DNA from: WHSM01 sp050701635
GTDB taxonomy: Bacteria > Actinomycetota > Actinomycetes > Mycobacteriales > Micromonosporaceae
Assembly (NCBI GenBank): GCA_050701635.1
Contig: JBOGDF010000095.1
Location: 1 to 15,825 of the forward strand
Length of the DNA: 15,825 nucleotides
Direction of reading: 5' to 3'
Made by a program: the position numbers and the translations under genes
Shown: positions 1-7,700 of the stretch, piece after piece
Position numbering within the stretch: position 1 is the stretch's first letter
Layout of the letters: each line of letters begins with the position of its first letter
The notes under the pieces: model-generated
Seen by the model: only the letters and a program-made list of their open reading frames with translations
What the model was told of the DNA's origin: nothing
Database searches by the model: none

Positions 1-2
1 GC

Positions 3-54
3 GCGCGAGTGCGGGGCGCGGGCGTGCTGCGCGAGTGCGGGCGCGGGCGTGCAG
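3..54. repeat. Two-copy GC-rich tandem repeat
   Basis: Two adjacent near-identical units, 3-28 and 29-54. Both begin GCGCGAGTGCGG and continue GCGCGGGCGTGC; they differ by one extra G in the first copy and the last bases. The repeat lies just downstream of the stop codon of the acyltransferase-like gene at 82, so it is in its 3' flank. The window edge cuts off what lies beyond, so more copies may exist. No function is evident. Confidence 0.75.
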
Positions 55-81
55 GCGTGCGCTGCGGGGGGTGCGGGTCGG

Positions 82-1278
82 TCAGGGGAGGGTGGCGGTG
101 ATGCGGGCGACGAGGTCGTTGGCGGCGGACTCGTCGAAGGCGGGGCGCCGGGCCCGCACGGTGACCGTGGTGATCTCGCCGCAGGTGGCGGCGCCGACCG
201 CGATGCCGGAGCGGCCGGTGGCGGTGGGGTAGAAGGCCAGCGATGTGGCGGCCGCCGGCAGGGTCACCGGGCCCAGGTGGGACACCAGGACGGTGGCGCC
301 GAGCCGGCTCGACAGCGCCCGGATCACGGGCCGGAGCGGGCCGCCGTGGGTCTCCGGGAAGTCCGGCTCGGGCGCGGTCTCGGCGAGCAGTCGGCGCACC
401 GTGCCGGCGTCCGCCCCGGCGGGCACCCGGAGCCGGAAGAACGCCGTACGGCGGTCCGGCGCCAGCGCGGTGCCGGGTCGCCGGGACGCGCCCAGCGCCG
501 CGACCACCCGCGGGCTCGGTACGCCGTGCTCGGCGTTCCAGTCGCGTACGGCCCGGGCGGTCGCGGCGACCAGCGCGCTGGACCCGACCCGCCCGCGGCA
601 CATCCCCACCAGCGAGAGCGCGTCACCGCCGCGCCCAGGCGCTGGGGCGCCGGGCCGGACGGGGGCTGAGACGTGATGAGCGGGCGTTGGCGCGTCGCCC
701 CGGGCGGGCGCCGAGTCGTTGCTTCGCGCGGGGCCCGAGTCGTTGCCTCGGGCGGGCGCCGGGGTGTCGACCGGGCCTGACACTGCGGTGGCGGCGCGGG
801 ATGGGGGGCGGAACAGCGCTTCGGCGAGGCGTAACGCGCTTGAGGTGAGGAAGCCGCGGGCGGCGGGCCGGGCGCCGATGCCGCGGGCGGCGCTGCTGAC
901 CGGCGCGTCCAACGCCAGCCCGAGCAGCGCGAGCAGCCCGAACCCGTCGACCGCCCCGTGGTGCGCGGCGAGCAGCAGTCGCGGGTTCTCACGGGTGGGG
1001 CCGCCGGCGGCGACCCGGACCAGCGGCTCGCGGTCGGCGTACGGGCGGTCGGCGAAATCGGTGCGGAGCTGATCCCATCCGGACGGCGCCGGCTCGGCGA
1101 CCGGCGGCGGCAGGCCGAGATGGGGGTGGTCGATGGTGGCCTTCTCGAGGCGGGATCGGACCAGCTCCGGGTCGACCGGAGTGGCCAGCGAGGCTTCGAG
1201 CAGGATGCTCCAGGAGACGGTGGGATCGCCGTACAGGCCGACGACGCGCCGAGCCGCCAGGACCGCGTCGGTTATCAG
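82..1278 (-). CDS. Condensation/PapA-like acyltransferase, HHxxxDG family
   Basis: The reading frame encodes about 398 residues, the usual size of a stand-alone condensation-domain-fold acyltransferase. The diagnostic motif HHGAVDG is visible at residues 106-112, where the second His is the expected catalytic base and the Asp is structural. The first half opens with RRVVGLYGDPTVSWSILLEA and the C-terminal half contains VLVSHLGPV, in the place of the second-lobe core strand. A Pro/Ala/Asn/Asp-Ser-rich linker joins the halves. Family members move acyl groups from CoA or carrier proteins to hydroxyls or amines; the substrate here cannot be read. It is the last gene of the operon. The frame has no ATG, GTG or TTG upstream of a TTG at 912, which would remove the motif. 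The CTG at 1276-1278, overlapping the preceding TGA, is therefore the best start. The family call is firm; the start is not. Confidence 0.72.
   Translation of the reverse strand: MITDAVLAARRVVGLYGDPTVSWSILLEASLATPVDPELVRSRLEKATIDHPHLGLPPPVAEPAPSGWDQLRTDFADRPYADREPLVRVAAGGPTRENPRLLLAAHHGAVDGFGLLALLGLALDAPVSSAARGIGARPAARGFLTSSALRLAEALFRPPSRAATAVSGPVDTPAPARGNDSGPARSNDSAPARGDAPTPAHHVSAPVRPGAPAPGRGGDALSLVGMCRGRVGSSALVAATARAVRDWNAEHGVPSPRVVAALGASRRPGTALAPDRRTAFFRLRVPAGADAGTVRRLLAETAPEPDFPETHGGPLRPVIRALSSRLGATVLVSHLGPVTLPAAATSLAFYPTATGRSGIAVGAATCGEITTVTVRARRPAFDESAANDLVARITATLP
701..761 (-). repeat. Octapeptide repeat in acyltransferase linker
   Basis: The DNA string CCGAGTCGTTGC(T/C)TCG occurs at 711-726 and 735-750, a 24-nt period, and CGGGCGGGCGCCG occurs at 701-713 and 749-761. 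In the protein this gives about three copies of PAR(G/S)NDS(G/A) in the linker between the two lobes. The period is a multiple of three, so copy-number change would keep the frame. It is probably a flexible linker prone to slippage. Confidence 0.7.
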
Positions 1279-1463
1279 TGGACCCCGTAGTCGAGCACGC
1301 TCTGGTCGGACGTGTCGTTGGGACCGGTCTGGCTGTCGCCGGCGTCGGTGGAGGACTCCGTACGGTTGTCCGGGTGCTGGCTGTTGACCACAGCGGCGGA
1401 GACACCGACGGCGAGCAGGCCGCCCACCACCAGCGCGACCAGGCCTCCGATCAGAGTGCCCAC
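1275..1463 (-). CDS. Small single-span membrane protein, DUF2613-like
   Basis: A 62-residue protein. Residues 1-27 form a hydrophobic Gly/Val/Ala-rich helix (MGTLIGGLVALVVGGLLAVG), which is an N-terminal anchor or uncleaved signal. It is followed by a short polar, acidic tail rich in Asn, Ser, Thr and Asp. This shape matches DUF2613-type small secreted or membrane proteins. In mycobacteria such a gene (Rv0236A) sits next to aftD, the same arrangement as here. The GTG start at 1461-1463 lies 2 bp after the upstream stop and is preceded by a strong AGGAGGG ribosome site (1469-1475) with a 5-nt spacer. Its TGA overlaps the CTG proposed as start of the next gene. The role is unknown; an accessory subunit for the neighbouring membrane glycosyltransferase is an inference. 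Confidence 0.72.
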   Translation of the reverse strand: MGTLIGGLVALVVGGLLAVGVSAAVVNSQHPDNRTESSTDAGDSQTGPNDTSDQSVLDYGVH

Positions 1464-1465
1464 GG

Positions 1466-3196
1466 CTACCCTCCTGGCTTGCGTTTGTCCGCGCCGGTGG
1501 GGCGCGGCCCGGTTAACTTACCGCACGGTAGCAGGAGAGCCAGGGCGCTCACCAGGCACAGAAGTGCCGCTATCAGGTCAGCTGTCAGGACCCACGGCGC
1601 CGCGGCGGTACGCAGCGCGGCCGGCCATCCGGCACCGGCGGCCACTGGGCCGGGGACCCGGTAGAGGGTCAGCCATTCGCCGTCGTACACCCTCGTGAGG
1701 TTTTGTAACGGGATCTTCGGGCCGGGGGTGCCGTGCTCGACCAGCACCCAGCCGATGCCGTGCCGGCCGAGCGGTTCGCCGCGCAGTGCGGCGGCGGTGA
1801 CCCGGGCGGCGCGGGTGTCTTCGCCGCGTACCATCACCGGGCCTACTTTCAGCGCGTCGGCGATCACGGTGGGGCGCGGCAGGTGCCGCAGCGCCGGGTC
1901 GTACTGGGTGCGGTCGCCGTTCCAGGAGAACCGGCGGTACGCCGAGAGCGGCGCCGCCAGCACGTCGCCGGGGCGCTCGTCGCGGGCCAGCAGCGCGCTG
2001 ACCGCCTGCCAGTCGGACGGGTACGCCGCCGGAGCCAGCCGGCCCGCGGCGCCCCACCCGAGGTCGGGCATCACGGCGATCGGCAGCAGCAGCGCGCCGA
2101 CCACGATCGCGGCCGGCCCGAGGTCGTCGCGGATCCGGCGTCGTAGCGCCGCCGCCAGCCCGGCCGCGCCGAGGGCGTACCCGAGGGCGAGCAGCAGCGC
2201 CCACCAGGCCGCCCACTTCTGGCCGTCGCGCAGCAGGCCGGCGCCCGGGATGTGCGTCACCGCCCAGCCGAGCGCGGTGTCGAGGCCGGGGATCGAGCCG
2301 GCGACGGCGAACAGCAGGCCGGCGCCGGCCAGCGCCGTGAGGGCGCGTGCCGGCGCGCCCCAGGCGCGGATCAGCCGCCAGATGCCGTACCCGGCGATGC
2401 CCAGCATCAGCAGCGTGAACAGCGGAAACAGCCCACCTTCCCGGCTGGCGGGCACCACCTGGGCGTTCCAGATCCCGCCCAGCCCGAGCACCGACAGCAC
2501 CGGCGGCGCCCAGCTCTCGCCGCGTGCCGCGAACACCGCCACCGCCTCCGGGTCGCTGGTGCCGTCGCCCTGGAACAGCGCCGGCACCCACCAGGGCGCG
2601 TTCAGGGCGACCGCGACCGCTGTGGTGCCGAGCAGCCGGCGCCGCCCCGCCACCGCGATCGCCGCCCCCGCCGCCAGCAGCCCACCAGTCGCGGTGATCA
2701 CGGCCGGCGCGCTCATCAGCACCAGCCGCGCCCAGCTCCGCCGGCTCGGGTCGTCCCGCAGCTCACGCGCCGTCGCCACGATCCAGGGCAGCGCGGCGTA
2801 CGCCACCAGCAGCCCCCACTGCCCGATCAGCAGTCGCTCCGCCATAAACCCGTTCCAGGTGTACGCCACCGCGGCGGTGGCGCGCACCAGCAGCGACTCG
2901 TCGGGCACCAGGCGGGCGGCGCCGAGCGCTCCGGCCATCAGCAGCGCGGCCAGGATCAGCTTCTGCAGGATGTCGCCGGGGATCACGGTGGTGGCGAGCG
3001 AGACCAGCGCGTCGGCGGGCACCGCGCGGGGATTGCCGGTGCCCAGCCCGAGCCCCTCGGGAAGGAACGCCTGCCGGGGTACGAAGCTCATGTCGTACAC
3101 CAGGACGAAGCCACGGGGGAGCAGGGGCGCGAGGATCGCGAGCGCCAGTGCGGTGGCAAGCGCTGGCAGCACCAGCGACCGCGGCGAGCGCCACAT
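1466..3196 (-). CDS. Polytopic membrane protein, AftD-like GT-C glycosyltransferase candidate
   Basis: A 576-residue integral membrane protein with roughly ten to twelve hydrophobic segments. The first is at about residues 7-27 and the last at about 535-560; a soluble, probably extracytoplasmic domain lies at about 385-515. Just after the first helix the loop contains VYDMSF. Its Asp35 sits where GT-C enzymes carry the acidic residue used in catalysis. RDGQKWAAWWA, near residue 320, resembles a conserved segment of large actinobacterial arabinofuranosyltransferase-type proteins. Mycobacterial AftD is about 1400 residues with carbohydrate-binding modules; this protein would correspond to the membrane part only. 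The adjacent DUF2613-like gene supports the link. A donor such as a polyprenyl-phosphate sugar is expected for the class but is not visible. The ATG at 3194-3196 has a GGGAGGG site about 9 nt upstream. It heads the minus-strand operon. Another polytopic GT-C or O-antigen ligase-like enzyme is possible. Confidence 0.65.
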   Translation of the reverse strand: MWRSPRSLVLPALATALALAILAPLLPRGFVLVYDMSFVPRQAFLPEGLGLGTGNPRAVPADALVSLATTVIPGDILQKLILAALLMAGALGAARLVPDESLLVRATAAVAYTWNGFMAERLLIGQWGLLVAYAALPWIVATARELRDDPSRRSWARLVLMSAPAVITATGGLLAAGAAIAVAGRRRLLGTTAVAVALNAPWWVPALFQGDGTSDPEAVAVFAARGESWAPPVLSVLGLGGIWNAQVVPASREGGLFPLFTLLMLGIAGYGIWRLIRAWGAPARALTALAGAGLLFAVAGSIPGLDTALGWAVTHIPGAGLLRDGQKWAAWWALLLALGYALGAAGLAAALRRRIRDDLGPAAIVVGALLLPIAVMPDLGWGAAGRLAPAAYPSDWQAVSALLARDERPGDVLAAPLSAYRRFSWNGDRTQYDPALRHLPRPTVIADALKVGPVMVRGEDTRAARVTAAALRGEPLGRHGIGWVLVEHGTPGPKIPLQNLTRVYDGEWLTLYRVPGPVAAGAGWPAALRTAAAPWVLTADLIAALLCLVSALALLLPCGKLTGPRPTGADKRKPGG

Positions 3197-3309
3197 GCGG
3201 CATTCCCTCCCGACCGCCCGGCGGGCTACAGTTCTCGGCTATCGCTTCCACTGACCGGCCAGTCTCCCTCGACCCGGCGGACGTAGTCTCCCCCGAGCCG
3301 CCCGCCGGG
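3197..3309. promoter_or_regulatory. Divergent upstream region of envelope operon and flippase
   Basis: This 113-bp gap separates the divergent starts at 3196 and 3310 and must carry initiation signals for the minus-strand operon and probably the flippase. A TACAGT on the plus strand at 3227-3232 is a fair -10 match, but no good -35 stands at the right distance, so no promoter is assigned. The ribosome site of the minus-strand gene (GGGAGGG) lies at its left edge. Confidence 0.4.
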
Positions 3310-4515
3310 ATGACCCGCCGCGCCCAGATCGAGGCGCTCGCGGTCTCCTTCGCGCTGCTGTTCGCCAACGCCCTGGGGTACGTGTTCAACCTGACCGCCG
3401 CCCGCGCGCTGGTCCCCGAGGTGTACGGCGCGCTCGGCTCCCTGATGGCGTTGCTGCTGGTCGGGGTGGTGCCCGCGATGGGGCTGCAGACCGCCACCGC
3501 GCTCTACATCGCTCGGCTCTCGGGCGCGGAACGGGTGACCGGGGAGCGGCGGCTGCTCGGCTCCGGGCTGATCGTGGCGTGCCTGGTGGCGACGGTGACG
3601 GTGCTGGTCTCGCCGCTGGTGAAGGCGTACCTGCACCTTCCCGGGTACGCGCCGCTGCTGTTCCTGGCGGCGGCGTTCTGGTCGTTGACGCTGCACGGGC
3701 TGTTCCAGGGGACGCTGCAGGGCAACCGCCGGTTCGGCGCGCTGGCGGCGCTGACCATCATGGACGGCACGGCGAAGTTCGGCGGCGGGCTGATCGGGCT
3801 GCTGGCGACTCGTACGCTCGCCGGGACGCTCGCCGGGGTGGCGTGCGGCGGCGTACTGATCGCGGTGACCGGGTGGATCCTGTGCCGTAGGCGGCTGCCG
3901 CTGGCGGGGCGGGCGCAGCTGGCGCGGCGGATCTTCCACGCCACCTGGCCGATCTTCGGCATGGTGCTGCTGATCAACCTCGACGTGGTGCTGGCCCGGC
4001 ACCACCTGCCGGGCCCCGCCGCGGGCGACTACGCCGTCGGCGCCATCCTCACCAAGATCGCGCTCTGGCTGCCGCAGGCGGTCGGTGTTGTCGTGCTGCC
4101 GCGGCTGGCCGACCCGGCCGACCGGCGCCGTACGATGCCGTGGGCGCTCGGGCTGATCGCGCTGCTGGACTCCGCGGTGGTGCTGGTGGCGCTGGTGCTG
4201 GGCGGCGCGCTGTTCGGGATCATCGGCGGCGCCGGGTACGGGGCGTACGGCGGTCGCGCCTGGATGTTCGCGTGCCTGGGGTCGTTCCTGGCGCTGGCGT
4301 ACCTGCTGCTGTATTCCCGGATCGCCACCGCCGACCGCTGGTCCTCGGCGGCGGTGTGGGTCGCCGTGGTGGCCGAGATCGGGCTGGCCACGTTCTGGCT
4401 GCACGGCTCGGTGGTGCAGGTCGCCGCAGCCGCGCTGATCAGCGTCGGCACGCTGGTCTTCGTCGGGCTCGCGATCGAATGGCGCGCCCGTCACAGCGCC
4501 GCGCCGGCCTCCTGA
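3310..4515 (+). CDS. Polysaccharide export flippase, MOP/Wzx-like
   Basis: A protein of about 401 residues built almost entirely of hydrophobic helices. It begins MTRRAQIEALAVSFALLFAN and continues with the VFNLTAARALVPEVYGALGS segment seen in Wzx/MATE-type lipid-linked sugar flippases (helix, then a 'G-x-L' loop). Charged cytoplasmic loops such as RRRLPLAGRAQLARR separate the helices. Members of the MOP superfamily move undecaprenyl-linked oligosaccharides across the cytoplasmic membrane. The frame is open back to a GTG at 3148, but that lies inside the divergent gene, and no GTG, TTG or ATG occurs between 3197 and the ATG at 3310, which also fits the normal N-terminus. The ribosome site there is weak, so a leaderless or poorly initiated start is possible. 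Divergence from the AftD-like operon suggests a shared surface-glycan pathway. Confidence 0.72.
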   Translation: MTRRAQIEALAVSFALLFANALGYVFNLTAARALVPEVYGALGSLMALLLVGVVPAMGLQTATALYIARLSGAERVTGERRLLGSGLIVACLVATVTVLVSPLVKAYLHLPGYAPLLFLAAAFWSLTLHGLFQGTLQGNRRFGALAALTIMDGTAKFGGGLIGLLATRTLAGTLAGVACGGVLIAVTGWILCRRRLPLAGRAQLARRIFHATWPIFGMVLLINLDVVLARHHLPGPAAGDYAVGAILTKIALWLPQAVGVVVLPRLADPADRRRTMPWALGLIALLDSAVVLVALVLGGALFGIIGGAGYGAYGGRAWMFACLGSFLALAYLLLYSRIATADRWSSAAVWVAVVAEIGLATFWLHGSVVQVAAAALISVGTLVFVGLAIEWRARHSAAPAS

Positions 4516-4521
4516 CCGCGA

Positions 4522-4543
4522 GCGTGCCCGGGGGCGGGAACGC
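4522..4543 (+). terminator. Hairpin after flippase gene
   Basis: GCGT-g-CCCG pairs with CGGG-a-ACGC around a GGGG loop: nine-base arms with one mismatch, starting 7 bp after the flippase stop. There is no T-tract, which is common for actinobacterial stem-only terminators. Its position between the flippase and the next operon supports termination. Confidence 0.45.
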
Positions 4544-4595
4544 GTACACAGCGACAAGGGGTGGGGTTGGGGATCGCCGGCAGATTGTGTCCGTG

Positions 4596-4613
4596 ATCCG
4601 CGTGAGAGCGGAT
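4596..4613. promoter_or_regulatory. Inverted repeat upstream of LamG-RHS operon
   Basis: A perfect six-base inverted repeat, ATCCGC and GCGGAT, with a six-base spacer, lies about 100 bp before the ATG at 4712. It could be an operator or a small leader hairpin. The rest of 4544-4711 shows no clear promoter hexamers. The stretch just before the start (about 4680-4712) is locally richer in A and T than its surroundings. Confidence 0.3.
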
Positions 4614-4711
4614 TCAGGCCCGATGAGAGCGCGATGTTAGCGCCGTCTCAGGGCCGTACTCCATCATCGTCACGCTTGGGCCAGAAAATTGAGCGGGCGC
4701 AGGGGGCAACA

Positions 4712-7700
4712 ATGGTGCGAATTCAGCGGTTTGTCGTCCTGGTCGCCGCGCTCGCAATTGCGGCAGGGCCGTTCCCCGATTTTCCCGGTACGGCCAGTCG
4801 CGCCGGTGCGGCGCCTCAGGCCATGCCGGCGGAGGACGACTCGCCGAGTGCCCGGGCGCGACGCGGTGGCGCCCGGATCGAGGTGGCAGATCAGACCACA
4901 CCTACTCGGAAGGTGTTCGCCAACCCGGACGGTACGTACACCGCGGAGCTGCACGTGACCCCGGTACGGGTACGCAGGGCCGGCCGCTGGGTGCCGATCG
5001 ACACGACGCTGCGGGTCGGGGCCGACGGCCGGGTGGCGCCGGTCGCGTCGGCGAGCGCGGTGTCGTTCTCCGGCGGCGGCTCGACACCGCTGGTCATGCT
5101 CGCCGACGGCTCGCGGAAGCTGGATCTTGGCTGGTCAGGCCGGCTTCCGAGGCCCGTACTGCACGGGTCGACCGCCACGTACCGGGACGTGCTGCCGGGC
5201 GTGGATCTCCGGTTGACGGCGCGGGAGCAGGGCTTCGCGAAGGTGTTCGTGGTGAAGGACCGGGAGGCGGCGGCCCGGGTAGCGGCGCTGCCGCTGACCG
5301 TACGCACCGCGGGGTTGCGGCTGCGTGCCGACGGTGGGCAGAACCTGGAGGGGTTCGACGCCAGCGGGGAGCTGGTGCTGCACGGCGCCCGGCCGCAGCT
5401 GTGGGACTCCTCCGCGACGGCGAGCGGCGAGGCGCGCCGCTCGCAGGGCGGCATCGAGTTGGCGGGTGGGCGGTTGACCGTACACCCGGACCAAGCATTT
5501 CTTTCTGATCCCAATACCACCTATCCGGTGTATATCGACCCGGATTTCAGCCCGGCGAAGATTGGTTGGACGTCGGTATTCAAGGAATTCCCGACCACGT
5601 CCTACTGGAATGGAGACGGGCTCGGTGAGGACAGACGGGCCCGGGTCGGGTTCTCCAATTGGGAGCGTCCCTACACACCGGACGTCACCGTGCGCTCGTA
5701 CTTCCAGTACGACATCGACAACCTGTACGGAAAGACAATTCTCGCCGCGGAGTTCAACGCCCTGGAGTCCTGGTCGCCGTCGTGTCAGGACCGGACGGTG
5801 GAGCTGTGGTACACCGGCACGATCAACTCCAGCACCACCTGGAACAGCCGCCCCAGCGGGGTGATGGAGCTCGACGCCCGGTACGTCGCCCACGGCTACA
5901 GCTCGTCGTGTCCGTCGGCGTGGGTCGGGTTCAACGCCAAGAACGCCGTGGTCAACGCCGCCGCCAGCCGGCACCACGTGACGTTGATGCTGATGGCGCG
6001 TGACGAGACCGACCCGTACGCGTGGAAGAAGTTCGAGAACAACCCGAAGCTGATCGTCACGTACAACACGCAGCCGTCGAAGCCGACCAGCCTGACCGTG
6101 GCGGGCAGAACCTGTGACACCGCGCCGAGCCAGCCGTACATCACCGACAGCACGCCCACCCTGAAGGCGAGGCTGAGCGATCCGGACGGCGACTCGGTGA
6201 AGGCCGAGTTCGAGTGGTACGTCCGCGGCGGCGCGAAGCTCGGTGAGGTCACCACCACCACGCAGCAGTCCGGGGCGTACTTCTCGGTGAACGTACCGAG
6301 CGGGGCGTACGGCAACGGCAGCAAGATCACCTGGCGGGTGCACGGGTACGACGGCCGGGAGTGGGGTCCGTGGTCGGACTGGTGCCACGCCGACGTGGAC
6401 CAGACCAAACCCACCGCGCCGACGATCGGCTCCACCGATTACCCGGCGGACGTGATGAGCGGCGGCATCGGGCGTACCGGCGTGTTCACACTGAACGCCA
6501 ACGGCGTCTCCGACGTGGTGGCGTTCAAGTACGGGCTGGACAAGCCGCAGCCGCAGACCAAGGTCACCGCTGTCAACGGCACGGCGTCGGTGAAGCTGAC
6601 ACCGCCGATCGACGGCCCGATGGACGTGTACGCGCTCAGTGTCGACCGGGCCGGCAACGAGGGCCCGACCGTCCGCTACCACATCGTGGTGGGCGCCGGT
6701 ACGCCGCCGACCGGGCTGTGGCGGCTGGACGGCTACGACCGGCTGACCGCCGCGCCGGACAGCTCCGGCAGGGGCCACGACGGCACGGTCAACGCGATGT
6801 TCCCGGGTGCCGGCGCCGCCTGGACCACGGGGCGGGTCGACGACGCGGTGAAGTTCACCGGCTCCGGGTACGTCACCACGGCCGGTGGCCTGACCACGCA
6901 CACCAACAGCACGTTCACCGTGGCGGCGTGGGTACGCGTCGACGGCGGCAGCGGCAGCCGTACCGCGGTGATGGAGTCCAGTAGCCGGGTGGCGGCGTTC
7001 GCACTGGGCGTCGACGGGTCGACCGGAACCTGGAGCTTCTCGATGCCGGCCTCGGACTCGGACACCGCCACGCTGCACTCGGCGCGGTCGTCGATCAAGC
7101 CGGTGACCGGCGCATGGACCCACCTGACCGGCTCGTACGACGTGGCCAGCGGCACGATCCGGCTCTACGTCAACGGCCGGTGGGCGGCCAGCGGCAGCCA
7201 TACCACGAAGTGGGACGCGGTCGGCACGCTGCAGATCGGGCGCGGCAAGCGCAACGGCGTGGCGGCCGACTACTTCGTCGGCGCGATCGACGAGGTACGG
7301 GTCTGGGACCGGCTGCTCGCCACCAGCCCGGCCAACCACGAGATCGCGGCGCTGGCCAACCTGCCCGCCGTCGACGAGGGTTTCTACCCGCTCGACGGCG
7401 ACGCGGTCGACGTCTCGGGCCACCACCGCAACGGCACGCTGGGCAGCGGCGCCACCTGGACCGCCGGCGTCAAGGGATCGGGCGCTGTGGCCTTCGACGG
7501 CACCACCGGCGGGTACGTCGACACCGGCGCCACCGCCGTACGTACCGACCGCAGCTTCACCGTCGCCGCGTGGGGGCTGGCGACCGGCAGTGGCCGGCAG
7601 ACCCTGGTGAGCCAGACCGCGACCCGCTCCAGCGGCTGGCGGCTGCAGTTCAAACCGGGGACCGAGCCCGGCACCGGGACATGGGTGTTCCAACTGTCAC

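Noticed and set aside
1695..3254. A 519-codon plus-strand open frame
   Set aside because: It lies opposite the AftD-like membrane protein. Its Ser/Ala/Arg-rich product has no domain or membrane pattern, whereas the minus frame shows clear hydrophobic helices and a good ribosome site.
3148..3309. 54-residue N-terminal extension of the flippase from a GTG at 3148
   Set aside because: It would begin inside the divergent gene, adds polar Ala/Pro/Ser-rich sequence before the first helix, and the ATG at 3310 gives the normal family N-terminus.
5135..7693. An 852-codon minus-strand open frame
   Set aside because: Antisense shadow of the LamG gene; the plus-strand frame carries the signal peptide and LamG motifs.
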